In this document: positions 48,011-62,180 of the stretch, one piece after another
How the letters are laid out: every line of letters starts with the position of its first letter
How positions within the stretch are numbered: position 1 is the first letter of the stretch
Notes under the pieces: generated by a model
Told to the model about the DNA's origin: nothing
What the model saw: the letters and a program-made list of their open reading frames with translations, nothing else
Databases searched by the model: none
Source of the DNA: Petrolisthes cinctipes
Taxonomy: Eukaryota > Arthropoda > Malacostraca > Decapoda > Porcellanidae
Reading direction: 5' to 3'
Length of the DNA: 64,000 bases
Assembly: GCA_033782935.1 (NCBI GenBank)
Contig: JAWQEG010000470.1
Span: 620,001 to 684,000, forward strand
Made by a program: the position numbers and the translations under genes

Positions 48011-50213
48011 AGGTGCACAAAAAAAAAGTCGATATGTGCATGCATCTTCTGTACCCGTTTATATCTCAAATTCAGGCTCAAAACATCCAAAAATTCGATA
48101 GTTTGGGGTCCCAGAAGCGATCTGTACATGCCTACTCAGTGCTAGAATGTTTTCAAAATATAGGCTCAAAACATGCTCCAAATCGATATTTTAGGTGCCC
48201 AAAAGTCGATATGTGCATGCATCTTCTGTACTTGTTTATATCTTAAATTCAGGCTTAAAACACCCGAAAATTCGATATTTTGGGGTCCCAGAAGCGATCT
48301 GTACATGCCTACTCAGTGCTAGAATATTTTCAAAATATAGGCTCAAAACATGCTAAAAATCGATATTTTATGTGCGTAAAGGCGATATCTCAAATTCAGG
48401 CCCAAAACACCTGAAAATTCGATATTTTGGGGTCCCAGAAGCGATCTGTACATGCCTACTCCGTGTTAGAGTATTTTCAAAATACAGGCCCAAAACATGC
48501 TCAAAATCGATGTTTTAGGTGCCCAAAAGTCAATATGTGCATACATCTTCAGTACCCGTTTATATCTCAAATTCAGGCTCAAAACACCCGAAAATTCGAT
48601 ATTTTTGGGTCCCAGAAGCAATCTGTACATGCCTACTCCGTGTTAGAGTATTTTCAAAATACAGGCCCAAAACATGCTGAAAATCGATATTTTAGATGCC
48701 CAAAGTCAATATGTGCATGTATCTTCTGTACCCGTTTATATCTCAAATTCAGGCTCAAAACACCCGAAAATTCAATATTTTGGGGTCCCAGAAGCAATCT
48801 GTACATGCCTACTCCGTGTTAGAGTATTTTCAAAATACAGGCCAAAAACATACTGAAAATCGATCTTTTAGGTGACTAAAAGTCGATATGTGCATGCATA
48901 TTCTGTACCCGTTTATATCTCAAATTCTGGCCCTAAGCACCCGAAAATTCAATATTTTGGGGTCCCAGAAGCAATCTGTACATGCCAACTCAGTTCCAGA
49001 ATATTTTCAAAATATAGGCTAAAAACATGCTAAAAATTGATATTTTAGGTGCCGAAAAGTCGATATCTCAAATTAAGGCCCAAAACACCCGAAAATTCGA
49101 TATTTAGGGGTCCCAGAAGCGATCTGTACATGCCTACTCCGTGTTAGAGTATTTTCAAAATACAGGCCAAAAACATACTGAAAATCGATCTTTTAAGTGC
49201 CCAAAAGTCGATATGTGCATGCATCTTCAGTACTCGTTTATATCTCAAATTCTGGCCCTAATCACCCGAAAATTCGATATTTTGGGGTCCCAGAAGCGAT
49301 CTGTACATGCCTACTCCGTGTTAGAGTATTTTCAAAATTCAGGCTTAAAACATGCTGAAAATCGATATTTTTGGTGCCCAAAGTCAATATGTGTATGTAT
49401 CTTCTATACTTGTTTATATCTCAAATTCAGGCTCAAAACACTCGAAAATTCGATATTTTGGGGTCCCAGAAGCGATCTGTACATGCCTACTCAGTGCTAG
49501 AATGTTTTCAAAATATAGGCTCAAAACATGCTCAAAATCGATATTTTAGGTGCCCAAAAGTCGATATGTGCATGCATCTTCTGTACTCGTTTATATCTTA
49601 AATTCAGGCTCAAAACACCCGAAAATTCGATATTTTGGGGTCCTAGAAACGATCTCTACATGCCTACTCAGTGCTAGAATGTTTTCAAAATATAGGCTCA
49701 AAACATGCTGCAAATCGATATTTTATGTGCGTAAAGGCGATATCTCAAATTCAGGCCCAAAACACCTGAAAATTCGATATTTTGGGGTCCCAGAAGCGAT
49801 CTGTACATGCCTACTCCGTGTTAGAGTATTTTCAAAATATAGGCTAAAAACATGCTAAAAATCGATATTTTAGGTGCCAAAAAGTCGATATCTCAAATTA
49901 AGTCCCAAAACAATCGAAAATTCGATATTTTGGGGTCCCAGAAGCGATCTGTACATGCCTACTCCGTGTTAGAGTATTTTCAAAATACAAGCCCAAAACA
50001 TGCTGAAAATCGATATTTTAGATGCCCAAAGTCAATATGTGCATGTATCATCTGTACCCGTTTATATCTCAAATTCAGGCTCAAAACACCCGAAAATTCA
50101 ATATTTTGGGGTCCCAGAAGCAATCTGTACATGCCTACTCCGTGTAAGAGTATTTTCAAAATACAGGCCTAAAACATGCTCAAAATCAATGTTTTAGGTT
50201 CCCAAAAGTCGAT

Positions 50214-52846
50214 ATGTGCATGTATCTTCTGTACTCGTTTATATCTCAAATTCAATCTCAAAACACCTGAAAATTCGATATTTTGGGGTCCCAGAAGCGA
50301 TCTGTACATGCCTACTCAGTGCTAGAATATTTTCAAAATATGAGCTCAAAACATGCTAAAAATCGATATTTTAGGTGCGTAAAGGCGATATCTCAAATTC
50401 AGGCCCAAAACACCCGAAAATTCGATATTATGGGGTCCCAGAAGCGATCTGTACATGCCTACTCCGTGTTAGAGTATTTACAAAATACAGGCCCAAAACA
50501 TGCTCAAAATCGATGTTATAGGTGCCCAAAAGTCGATATGTGCATGCATCTTCAGTACCAGTTTATATCTCAAATTCAGGCCAAAACACCCGAAAATTCG
50601 ATATTTTGGGGTCCCAGAAGCGATCTGTACATGCCTACTCAGTTCTAGAATATTTTCAAAATATAGGCTGAAAACATGCAAAAAATCGATATTTTAGGTG
50701 CGTAAAGGCGATATCTCAAATTCAGGCCCAAAACACCCGAAAATTCGATATTTTGGGGTCCCAGAAGCGATCTGTACATGCCTACTCCGTGTTAGAGTAT
50801 TTTCAAAATACAGGCCCAAAACATGCTCAAAATCGATGTTTTAGGTGCCCAAAAGTCGATATGTGCATGCATCTTCAGTACCCGTTTATATCTCAAATTC
50901 AGGCTCAAAACACCCGAAAATTCGATATTTTGGGGTCCCAGAAGCGATCTGTACATGCCTACTCCGTGTTAGAGTATTTTATAAAAACAGGCCCAAAACA
51001 TGCTGAAAATCGATATTTTAGATGCCCAAAGTCAATATGTGCATGTATCTTCTGTACCCGTTTATATCTCAAATTCATGCTCAAAACACCCGAAAATTCA
51101 ATATTTTGGGGTCCTAGAAGCAATCTGTACATGCCTACTCAGTGCTAGAATATTATCAAAATATAGGCTAAAAACATGCTAAAAATCGATATTTTAGGTG
51201 CCAAAAAGTCGATATCTCAAATTCAGTCCCAAAACACCCGAAAATTCGATATTTTGGGGTCCCAGAAGGGATCTGTACATGCCTACTCCGAGTTAGAGTA
51301 TTTTCAAAATACAGGCCCAAAACATGGTAAAAATCTATTTTTTAGGTGTCCAAAAGTCGATATGTGCATGTATCTTCAGTACCCGTTTATATCTCAAATT
51401 CAGGCTCAAAATACCCAAAAATTCGATATTTTGGGGTCCCAGAAGCGATCTGTACATGCCTACTCCGTGTTAGAGTATTTTCAAAATACATGCCCAAAAC
51501 ATGCTGAAAATCGATATTTTTGGAGCCCAAAGTCAATTTGTGCATGTATCTTCTGTACCCGTTTCTATCTCAAATTCAGGCTCAAAACACTCGAAAATTC
51601 GATATTTTGTGGTCCCAGAAGCGATCTGTACATGCCTACTCAGTGCTAGAATGTTTTCAAAATATAGGCTCAAAACATGCTACAAATCGATATTTTAGGT
51701 GCCAAAAAGTAGATATATCAAATTCAGTCCCAAAACACCCGAAAATTCGATATTTAGGGGTCCCAGAAGCGATTTGTACATGCCTACTCCGTGTTAGAGT
51801 ATTTTCAAAATACAGGCCAAAAACATACTGAAAATCGATCTTTTAGGTGCTCAAAAGTCGATATGTGCATGCATCTTCTGTACCCGTTTATATCTCAAAT
51901 TCTGGCCCTAAACACCCGAAAATTCAATATTTTGGGGAAGCAGAAGAGATCTGTACATGCCTACTCCGTGTTAGAGTATTTTCAAACTACATGCCCAAAA
52001 CATACTGAAAATCGATATTTTAGATGCCCAAAGTCAATATGTGCATGTATCTTCTGTACCTGTTTATATCTCAAATTCAGGCTCAAAACACCCGAAAATT
52101 CAATATTTTGGGGTCCCAGAAGCGATCTGTACATGCCTACTCAGTGCTAGAATATTTTAAAAATATAGGCAAAAAACATGCTAAAAAACGATATTTTAGG
52201 TGTCAAAAAGTCGATATCTCAAATTCAGTCAAAAAAACACCCGAAAATTCGATATTTAGGGGTCCCAGAATCGATCTGTACATGCCTACTCCGTGTTAGA
52301 GTATTTTCAAAATACAGGCCAAAAACATACTGAAAATCGATCTATTAGGTGCCCAAAGTCAATATGTGTATGTATCTTCTATACTCGTTTATATCTCAAA
52401 TTCAGGCTTAAAACATCCGAAAATTCGATATTTTGGGGTCCTAGAAGCGATCTGTACATGCCTACTCAGTGCTAGAATGTTTTCAAAATATAGGCTCAAA
52501 ACATGCTCAAAATCGATATATTAGGTGCCCAAAAGCCGATATGTGCATGCATTTTCTGTACTCGTTTATATCTTAAATTCAGGCTCAAAACACCCGAAAA
52601 TTCGATATTTTGGGGTCCCTGAAACGATCTCTACATGCCTACTCAGTGCTAGAATATTTTCAAAATATAGGCACAAAACATGCTAAAAATCGATATTTTT
52701 GGTGCGTAAAGGCGATATCTCAAATTAAGGCCCAAAACATCCGAAAATTCGATATTTAGGGGTCTCAGAAGCGATCTGTACATGCCTTCTCCATGTTAGA
52801 GTATTTTCAAAATACAGGCCAAAAACATACTGAAAATCGATCTTTT
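50214..52846. repeat. ~5 kb-offset block, copy 2 (about 2.63 kb)
   Basis: Counterpart of 45060-48010. It lacks the 142 bp monomer and is also one 177 bp monomer shorter where an M1 left end fuses to an M2 right end near 52345 ('tctattaggtgcccaaagtc'). Its second half is also a source of the blocks at 54.25-55.5 kb. Confidence 0.85.
51070..52330. repeat. 3183 bp-offset block, copy 1
   Basis: The sequence recurs at about 54253-55513. Shared marks are 'aaattcatgctcaaaac', 'gaatattatcaaaatat', 'catggtaaaaatctatt', 'aaaatacccaaaaattcg', 'gtttctatctc' and 'gcagaagagatc'. It overlaps the end of the ~5 kb-offset block, which shows nested amplification. Confidence 0.84.
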
Positions 52847-54252
52847 AGGTGCCCAAAAGTCGATATGTGCATGCATCTTCTGTACCCGTTTATATCTCAA
52901 ATTCTGGCCCTAAACACCCGAAAATTCGATATTTTAGGGTCCCAGAAGCGATCTGTACATGCCTACTCCGTGTTAGAGTATTTTCAAAATTCAGGCTTAA
53001 AACATGCTGAAAATCGATATTTTTGGTGCCCAAAGTCAATATGTGTATGCATCTTCTATACTCGTTTATATCTCAAATTCAGGGTCAAAACATCCGAAAA
53101 TTCGATATTTTAGGGTCCCAGAAGCGATCTGTACATGCCTACTCAGTGCTAGAATGTTTTCAAAATATAGGCTCAAAACATGCTCAAAATCGATATTTTA
53201 GGTGCCCAAAAGTCGATATGTGCATGCATCTTCTGTACATGTTTATATCTTAAATTCAGGCTTAAAACACCCGAAAATTCGATATTTTGGGGTCCCAGAA
53301 GCGATCTGTACATGCCTTCTCCGTGTTAGAGTATTTTCAAAGTACAGGCCAAAAACATACTGAAAATCGATCTTTTAAGTGCCCAAAAGTCGATATGTGC
53401 ATGCATCTTTAGTACCCGTTTATATCTCAAATTCTGGCCCTAATCACCCGAAAATTCGATATTTTGGGGTCCCAGAAGCGATCTGTACATGCCTACTCCG
53501 TGTTAGAGTATTTTCAAAATATAGGCTAAAAACATGCTTAAAATCGATATTTTAGGTGCCAAAAAGTCGATATCTCAAATTAAGACCCAAAACAATCGAA
53601 AATTCGATATTTTGGGGTCCCAGAAGCGATCTGTACATGACTACTCCGTGTTAGAGTATTTTCAAAATACATGCCCAAAACATGCTGAAAATCGATATTT
53701 TAGATGCCCAAAGTCAATATGTGCATGTATCTTCTGTACCCATTTATATCTCAAATTCAGGCTCAAAACACCCGAAAATTCAATATTTTGGGGTCCCAGA
53801 AGCAATCTGTACATGCCTACTCCGTGTAAGAGTATTTTCAAAATACAGGCCTAAAACATGCTCAAAATCAATGTTTTAGGTTCCCAAAAGTCGATATGTG
53901 CATGTATCTTCTGTACTCGTTTATATCTCAAATTCAATCTCAAAACACCTGAAAATTCGATATTTTGGGGTCCCAAAAGCGATCTGTACATGCCTACTCA
54001 GTGCAAGAATATTTTTAAAATATGAGCCCAAAACATGCTAAAAATCGATATTTTAGGTGCATAAAGGCGATATCTCAAATTCAGGCCCAAAACACCCGAA
54101 AATTCGATATTATGGGGTCCCAGAAGCGATCTGTACATGCCTACTCCGTGTTATAGTATTTTCAAAATACAGGCCTAAAACATGCTCAAAATCAATGTTT
54201 TAGGTTCCCAAAAGTCGATATGTGCATGCATCTTCAGTACCCGTTTATATCT

Positions 54253-55513
54253 CAAATTCATGCTCAAAACACCCGAAAATTCAATTTTTTGGGGTCCTAG
54301 AAGCAATCTTTACATGCCTACTCAGTGCTAGAATATTATCAAAATATAGGCTAAAAACATGCTAAAAATCGATATTTTAGGTGCCAAAAAGTCGATATCT
54401 CAAATTCAGTCCCAAAACACCCGAAAATTCGATATTTTGGGGTCCCAGAAGGGATCTGTACATGCCTACTCCGAGTTAGAGTATTTTCAAAATACAGGCC
54501 CAAAACATGGTAAAAATCTATTTTTTAGGTGCCCAAAAGTCGATATGTGCATGTATCTTCAGTACACGTTTATATCTCAAATTCAGGCTCAAAATACCCA
54601 AAAATTCGATATTTTGGGGTCCCAGAAGCGATCTGTACATGCCTACTCCGTGTTAGAGTATTTTCAAAATACATGCCCAAAACATGCTGAAAATCGATAT
54701 TTTTGGAGCCCAAAGTCAATTTGTGCATGTATCTTCTGTACCCGTTTCTATCTCAAATTCAGGCTCAAAACACTCGAAAATTCGATATTTTGGGGTCCCA
54801 GAAGCGATCTGTACATGCCTACTCAGTGCTAGAATGTTTTCAAAATATAGGCTCAAAACATGCTACAAATCGATATTTTAGGTGCCAAAAAGTAGATATA
54901 TCAAATTCAGTCCCAAAACACCCGAAAATTCGATATTTAGGGGTCCCAGAAGCGATTTGTACATGCCTACTCCGTGTTAGAGTATTTTCAAAATACAGGC
55001 CAAAAACATACTGAAAATCGATCTTTTAGGTGCCCAAAAGTCGATATGTGGATGTATCTTCTGTACCCGTTTATATCTCAAATTCTGGCCCTAAACACCC
55101 GAAAATTCAATATTTTTGGGAAGCAGAAGAGATCTGTACATGCCTACTCCGTGTTAGAGTATTTTCAAACTACATGCCCAAAACATACTGAAAATCGATA
55201 TTTTAGATGCCCAAAGTCAATATGTGCATGTATCTTCTGTACCTGTTTATATCTCAAATTCAGGCTCAAAACACCCGAAAATTCAATATTTTGGGGTCCC
55301 AGAAGCGATCTGTACATGCCTACTCAGTGCTAGAATATTTTAAAAATATAGGCTAAAAACATGCTAAAAATCGATATTTTAGGTGTCAAAAAGTTGATAT
55401 CTCAAATTCAGTCCCAAAACACCCGAAAATTCGATATTTAGGGGTCCCAGAATCGATCTGTACATGCCTACTCCGTGTTAGAGTATTTTCAAAATACAGG
55501 CCAAAAACATACT
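54253..55513. repeat. 3183 bp-offset block, copy 2
   Basis: Counterpart of 51070-52330, with private changes such as 'caattttttggggtcc' near 54284, 'gtggatgtatc' near 55048 and 'atttttgggaagc' near 55112. It runs into the 2179 bp HOR. Confidence 0.84.
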
Positions 55514-56995
55514 GAAAATCGATCTGTTAAGTGCCCAAAAGTCGATATGTGCATGCATCTTCTGTACCCGTTTATATCTCAAATTCTGGCCCTAAGCACC
55601 CGAAAATTCGATATTTTGGGGTCCGAGAAGCGATCTGTACATGCCTACTCCGTGTTAGAGTATTTTCAAAATTCAGGCTTAAAACATGCTGAAAATCGAT
55701 ATTTTTGGTGCCCAAAGTCAATATGTGTATGTATCTTCTATACTCGTTTATATCTCAAATTCAGGCTCAAAACATCCGAAAATTCGATATTTTGGGGTCC
55801 TAGAAGCGATCTGTACATGCCTACTCAGTGCTAGAATGTTTTCAAAATATAGGCTCAAAACATGCTCAAAATCGATATTTTAGGTGCCCAAAAGCCGATA
55901 TGTGCATGCATTTTCTGTACTCGTTTATATCTTAAATTCAGGCTCAAAACACCCGAAAACTCGATATTTTGGGGTCCCAGAAACGATCTCTACATGCCTA
56001 CTCAGTGCTAGAATATTTTCAAAATATAGGCTCAAAACATGCTAAAAATCGATATTTTTGGTGCGTAAAGGCGATATCTCAAATTAAGGCCCAAAACATC
56101 CGAAAATTCGATATTTAGGGGTCTCAGAAGCGATCTGTACATGCCTTCTCCGTGTTAGAGTATTTTCAAAATACAGGCCAAAAACATACTGAAAATCGAT
56201 CTTTTAGGTGCCCAAAAGTCGATATGTGCATGCATCTTCTGTACCCGTTTATATCTCAAATTCTGGCCCTAAACACCCGAAAATTCGATATTTTAGGGTC
56301 CCAGAAGCGATCTGTACATGCCTACTCCGTGTTAGAGTATTTTCAAAATTCAGGCTTAAAACATGCTGAAAATCGATATTTTTGGTGCCCAAAGTCAATA
56401 TGTGTATGCATCTTCTATACTCGTTTAATCTCAAATTCAGGGTCAAAACATCCGAAAATTCGATATTTTGGGGTCCCAGAAGCGATCTGTACATGCCTAC
56501 TCTGTGTTAGAGTATTTTATAAAAACAGGCCCAAAACATGCTGAAAATCGATATTTTAGATGCCCAAAGTCAATATGTGCATGTATCTTCTGTACCCGTT
56601 TATATCTCAAATTCATGCTCAAAACACCCGAAAATTCAATATTTAGGGGTCCTAGAAGCAATCTGTACATGCCTACTCAGTGCTAGAATATTATCAAAAT
56701 ATAGGCTAAAAACATGCTAAAAATCGATATTTTAGGTGCCAAAAAGTCGATATCTCAAATTCAGTCCCAAAACACCCGAAAATTCGATATTTTGGGGTCC
56801 CAGAAGGGATCTGTACATGCCTAGTCCGAGTTAGAGTATTTTCAAAATACAGGCCCAAAACATGGTAAAAATCTATTTTTTAGGTGCCCAAAAGTCGATA
56901 TGTGCATGTATCTTCAGTACCCGTTTCTATCTCAAATTCAGGCTCAAAACACTCGAAAATTCGATATTTTGGGGTCCCAGAAGCGATCTGTACAT
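54817..56995. repeat. 2179 bp 13-mer HOR, copy 1
   Basis: Monomer starts are 54817, 54965, 55142, 55318, 55466, 55643, 55819, 55996, 56143, 56320, 56495, 56671 and 56819. Lengths are 148, 177, 176, 148, 177, 176, 177, 147, 177, 175, 176, 148, 177, which sum to 2179. The part from about 54745 to 56500 recurs 2179 bp later. The part from about 56500 to 56920 instead resembles 50.9-51.4 kb ('attttataaaaacagg', 'catggtaaaaatc'). Confidence 0.87.
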
Positions 56996-58680
56996 GCCTA
57001 CTCAGTGCTAGAATGTTTTCAAAATATAGGCTCAAAACATGCTACAAATCGATATTTTAGGTGCCAAAAAGTAGATATATCAAATTCAGTCCCAAAACAC
57101 CCGAAAATTCGATATTTAGGGGTCCCAGAAGCGATTTGTACATGCCTACTCCGTGTTAGAGTATTTTCAAAATACAGACCAAAAACATACTGAAAATCGA
57201 TCTTTTAGGTGCCCAAAAGTCGATATGTGCATGCATCTTCTGTACCCGTTTATATCTCAAATTCTGGCCCTAAACACCCGAAAATTCAATATTTTTGGGA
57301 AGCAGAAGAGATCTGTACATGCCTACTCCGTGTTAGAGTATTTTCAAACTAAATGCCCAAAACATACTGAAAATCGATATTTTAGATGCCCAAAGTCAAT
57401 ATGTGCATGTATCTTCTGTACCTGTTTATATCTCAAATTCAGGCTCAAAACACCCGAAAATTCAATATTTTGGGGTCCCAGAAGCGATCTGTACATGCCT
57501 ACTCAGTGCTAGAATATTTTAAAAATATAGGCTAAAAACATGCTAAAAATCGATATTTTAGGTGTCAAAAAGTTGATATCTCAAATTCAGTCCCAAAACA
57601 CCCGAAAATTCGATATTTAGGGGTCCCAGAATCGATCTGTACATGCCTACTCCGTGTTAGAGTATTTTCAAAATACAGGCCAAAAACATACTGAAAATCG
57701 ATCTGTTAGGTGCCCAAAAGTCGATATGTGCATGCATCTTCTGTACCCGTTTATATCTCAAATTCTGGCCCTAAGCACCCGAAAATTCGATATTTTGGGG
57801 TCCCAGAAGCGATCTGTACATGCCTACTCCGTGTTAGAGTATTTTCAAAATTCAGGCTTAAAACATGCTGAAAATCGATATTTTTGGTGCCCAAAGTCAA
57901 TATGTGTATGTATCTTCTATACTCGTTTATATCTCAAATTCAGGCTCAAAACATCCGAAAATTCGATATTTTGGGGTCCTAGAAGCGATCTGTACATGCC
58001 TACTCAGTGCTAGAATGTTTTCAAAATATAGGCTCAAAACATGCTCAAAATCGATATTTTAGGTGCCCAAAAGCCGATATGTGCATGCATTTTCTGTACT
58101 CGTTTATATCTTAAATTCAGGCTCAAAACACCCGAAAACTCGATATTTTGGGGTCCCAGAAACGATCTCTACATGCCTACTCAGTGCTAGAATATTTTCA
58201 AAATATAGGCTCAAAACATGCTAAAAATCGATATTTTTGGTGCGTAAAGGCGATATCTCAAATTAAGGCCCAAAACATCCGAAAATTCGATATTTAGGGG
58301 TCTCAGAAGCGATCTGTACATGCCTTCTCCGTGTTAGAGTATTTTCAAAATACAGGCCAAAAACATACTGAAAATCGATCTTTTAGGTGCCCAAAAGTCG
58401 ATATGTGCATGCATCTTCTGTACCCGTTTATATCTCAAATTCTGGCCCTAAACACCCGAAAATTCGATATTTTAGGGTCCCAGAAGCGATCTGTACATGC
58501 CTACTCCGTGTTAGAGTATTTTCAAAATTCAGGCTTAAAACATGCTGAAAATCGATATTTTTGGTGCCCAAAGTCAATATGTGTATGCATCTTCTATACT
58601 CGTTTAATCTCAAATTCAGGGTCAAAACATCCGAAAATTCGATATTTTGGGGTCCCAGAAGCGATCTGTACATGCCTACT
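56996..58680. repeat. 2179 bp 13-mer HOR, copy 2 (partial)
   Basis: This block follows copy 1 at a constant 2179 bp offset to about 58680. Shared marks include 'gtagatatatc', 'gcagaagagatc', 'aaaaagttgatatc', 'aagccgatatg', 'gaaaactcgat' and the shortened 'cgtttaatctc'. Copy 1 has private changes such as 'gtccgagaagcg' (about 55622) and 'gttaagtgccc' (about 55525). Confidence 0.87.
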
Positions 58681-61677
58681 CAGTGCTAGAATGTTTTCAA
58701 AATATAGGCTCAAAACATGCTCCAAATCGATATTTTAGGTGCCCAAAAGTCGATATGTGCATGCATCTTCTGTACTTGTTTATATCTTAAATTCAGGCTC
58801 AAAACACCCGAAAATTCGATATTTTGGGGTCCCAGAAGCGATCTGTACATGCCTACTCAGTGCTAGAATATTTTCAAAATATAGGCTCAAAACATGCTAA
58901 AAATCGATATTTTATGTGCGTAAAGGCGATATCTCAAATTCAGGCCCAAAACACCTGAAAATTCGATATTTTGGGGTCCCAGAAGCGATCTGTACATGCC
59001 TACTCCGTGTTAGAGTATTTTCAAAATACAGGCCCAAAACATGCTCAAAATCGATGTTTTAGGTGCCCAAAAGTCGATTTGTGCATACATCTTCAGTACC
59101 CGTTTATATCTCAAATTAAGGCCCAAAACACCCGAAAATTCGATATTTTGGGGTCCCAGAAGCGATCTGTACATGCCTACTCCGTGTTAGAGTATTTTCA
59201 AAATTCAGGCTTAAAACATGCTGAAAATCGATATTTTTGGTGCCCAAAGTCAATATGTGTATGTATCTTCTATACTTGTTTATATCTCAAATTCAGGCTC
59301 AAAACACCCGAAAATTCAATATTTTGGGGTCCCAGAAGCAACCTGTACATGCCTACTCCGTGTAAGAGTATTTTAAAAATACAGGCCAAAAACATACTGA
59401 AAATCGTTCTTTTAGGTGACCAAAAGTCGATATGTGCATGCATATTCTGTACCCGTTTATATCTCAAATTCTGGCCCTAAGCACCCGAAAATTCAATATT
59501 TTGGGGTCCCAGAAGCAATCTGTACATGCCTACTCAGTGCCAGAATATTTTCAAAATATAGGCTAAAAACATGCTAAAAATCGATATTTTAGGTGCCAAA
59601 AAGTCGATATCTCAAATTAAGGTCCAAAACACCCGAAAATTCGATATTTAGGGGTCCCAGAAGCGATCTGTACATGCCTACTCCGTGTTAGAGTATTTTC
59701 AAAATACAGGCCAAAAACATACTGAAAATCGATCTTTTAAGTGCCCAAAAGTCGATATGTGCATTCATCTTCAGTACCCGTTTATATCTCAAATTCTGGC
59801 CCTAATCACCCGAAAATTCGATATTTTGGGGTCCCAGAAGCGATCTGTACATGCCTACTCCGTGTTAGAGTATTTTCAAAATTCAGGCTTAAAACATGCT
59901 GAAAATCGATATTTTTGGTGCCCAAAGTCAATATGTGTATGTATCTTCTATACTTGTTTATATCTCAAATTCAGGCTCAAAACACCCGAAAATTCGATAT
60001 TTTTGGGTCCCAGAAGCGATCTGTACATGCCTACTCAGTGCTAGAATGTTTTCAAAATATAGGCTCAAAACATGCTCAAAATCGATATTTTAGGTGCCCA
60101 AAAGTCGATATGCGCATGCATCTTCTGTACTCGTTTATATCTTAAATGCAGGCTCAAAACACCCGAAAATTCGATATTTTGGGGTCCTAGAAGCGATCTC
60201 TACATGCTTACTCAGTGCTAGAATATTTTCAAAATATAGGCTCAAAACATGCTAAAAATCGATATTTTTGGTGCGTAAAGGCGATATCTCAAATTAAGGC
60301 CCAAAACACCCGAAAATTCGATATTTAGGGGTCTCAGAAGCGATCTGTACATGCCTTCTCAAAGTTACAGTATTTTCAAAATACGTGCCAAAAACATACT
60401 GAAAATCGATCTTTTAGGTGCCCAAAAGTCGATATGTGAATGCATCTTCTGTACTCGTTTATATCTTAAATTCAGGCTCAAAACACCCGAAAATTCGATA
60501 TTTTGGGGTCCTAGAAGCGATCTCTACATGCCTACTCAGTGCTAGAATATTTTCAAAATATAGGCTCAAAACATGCTAAAAATCGATATTTTTGGTGCGT
60601 AAAGGCGATATCTCAAATTAAGGCCCTAAACACCCGAAAATTCGATATTTTTGGGTCCCAGAAGCGATCTGAACATGCCTACTCCGTGTTAGAGTATTTT
60701 CAAAATTCAGGCTTAAAACATGCAGAAAATCGATATTTTTGGTGCCCAAAGTCAATATGTGTATGCATCTTCTATACTCGTTTAATCTCAAATTCAGGGT
60801 CAAAACATCCGAAAATTCGATATTTTGGGGTCCCAGAAGCAATCTGTACATGCCTACTCAGTGCTAGAATGTTTTCAAAATATAGGCTCAAAACATGCTC
60901 CAAATCGATATTTTAGGTGCCCAAAAGTCGATATGTGCATGCATCTTCTGTACTTGTTTATATCTTAAATTCAGGCTCAAAACACCCGAAAATTCGATAT
61001 TTTGGGGTCCCAGAAGCGATCTGTACATGCCTACTCCGTGTTAGAGTATTTTTAAAATACAGGCCAAAAACATACTGAAAATCGATCTTTTAGGTGCCCA
61101 AAAGTCGATATGTGCATGCATCTTCTGTACCCGTTTATATCTCAAATTCTGGCCCTAAACACCCGAAAATTCAATATTTTGGGGTCCCAGTAGCAATCTG
61201 TACATGCCTACTCAGTGCTAGAATATTTTCAAAATATAGACTAAAAACATGCTAACAATCGATATTTTAGGTTCCAAAATGTCGATATCTCAAATTCAGG
61301 CCCAAAACAATCGAAAATTCGATATTTTGGGGTCCCAGAAGCGATCTGTACATGCCTACTCCGTGTTAGAGTATTTTCAAAATACAGGCCCAAAACATGC
61401 TGAAAATCGATATTTTAGATGCCCAAAGTCAATATGTGCATGTATCTTCTGTACCCATTTATATCTCAAATTCAGGCTCAAAACACCCGAAAATTCAATA
61501 TTTTGGGGTCCCAGAAGCAATCTGTACATGCCTACTCAGTGCTAGAATATTTTCAAAATATAGGCTCAAAACATGCTAAAAATCGATCTTTTAGGTGCCA
61601 AAAAGTCGATATCTCAAATTCAGTCCCAAAATACCCGAAAATTCGATATTTAGGGGTCCCAGAAGCGATCTGTACAT

Positions 61678-62180
61678 GCCTACACCGTGTAAGAATATTT
61701 TCAAAATACAGGCCAAAAAAACATGCTTAAAATCGATGTTTTAGGTGCAAAAAAGTCGATATGTGCATGCATCTTCAGTACCCGTTTATATCTCAAATTC
61801 AGGCTCAAAACACCCGAAAATTCGATATTTTGGGGTCCCAGAAGCGATCTGTACATGCCTACTCCGTGTTAGAGTATTTTCAAAATACATGCCCAAAACA
61901 TGCTGAAAATCGATATTTTAGATGCCCAAAGTCAATATGTGCATGTATCTTCTGTACCCATTTATATCTCAAATTCAGGCTCAAAACACCCGAAAATTCA
62001 ATATTTTGGGGTCCCAGAAGGAATCTGTACATGCCTACTCAGTGCTAGAATATTTTCAAAATATAGGCTAAAAACATGCTAACAATCGATATTTTAGGTG
62101 CCAAAAAGTCGATATCTCAAATTAAGGCCCAAAACAATCGAAAATTCGATATTTTGGGGTCCCAGAAGCGATCTGTACAT
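61678..62180. repeat. 503 bp trimer (179+176+148) near the right edge
   Basis: Monomer starts are 61678, 61857 and 62033. The first monomer is 179 bp, with an expanded A-run ('ggccaaaaaaacatgc') and the marks 'acaccgtgtaagaatatt' and 'ggtgcaaaaaagtcg'. The order is the same as in domain I (full, M2-like, M3). A second trimer of the same type starts at 63182 and a third at 63685. Confidence 0.86.

Noticed and set aside
48010..48030. A-run in 'gcacaaaaaaaaagtcg' as a retroposon poly(A) tail
   Set aside because: It is a single nine-A expansion inside an ordinary monomer ('gcccaaaagtcg'), with no inserted sequence beside it.
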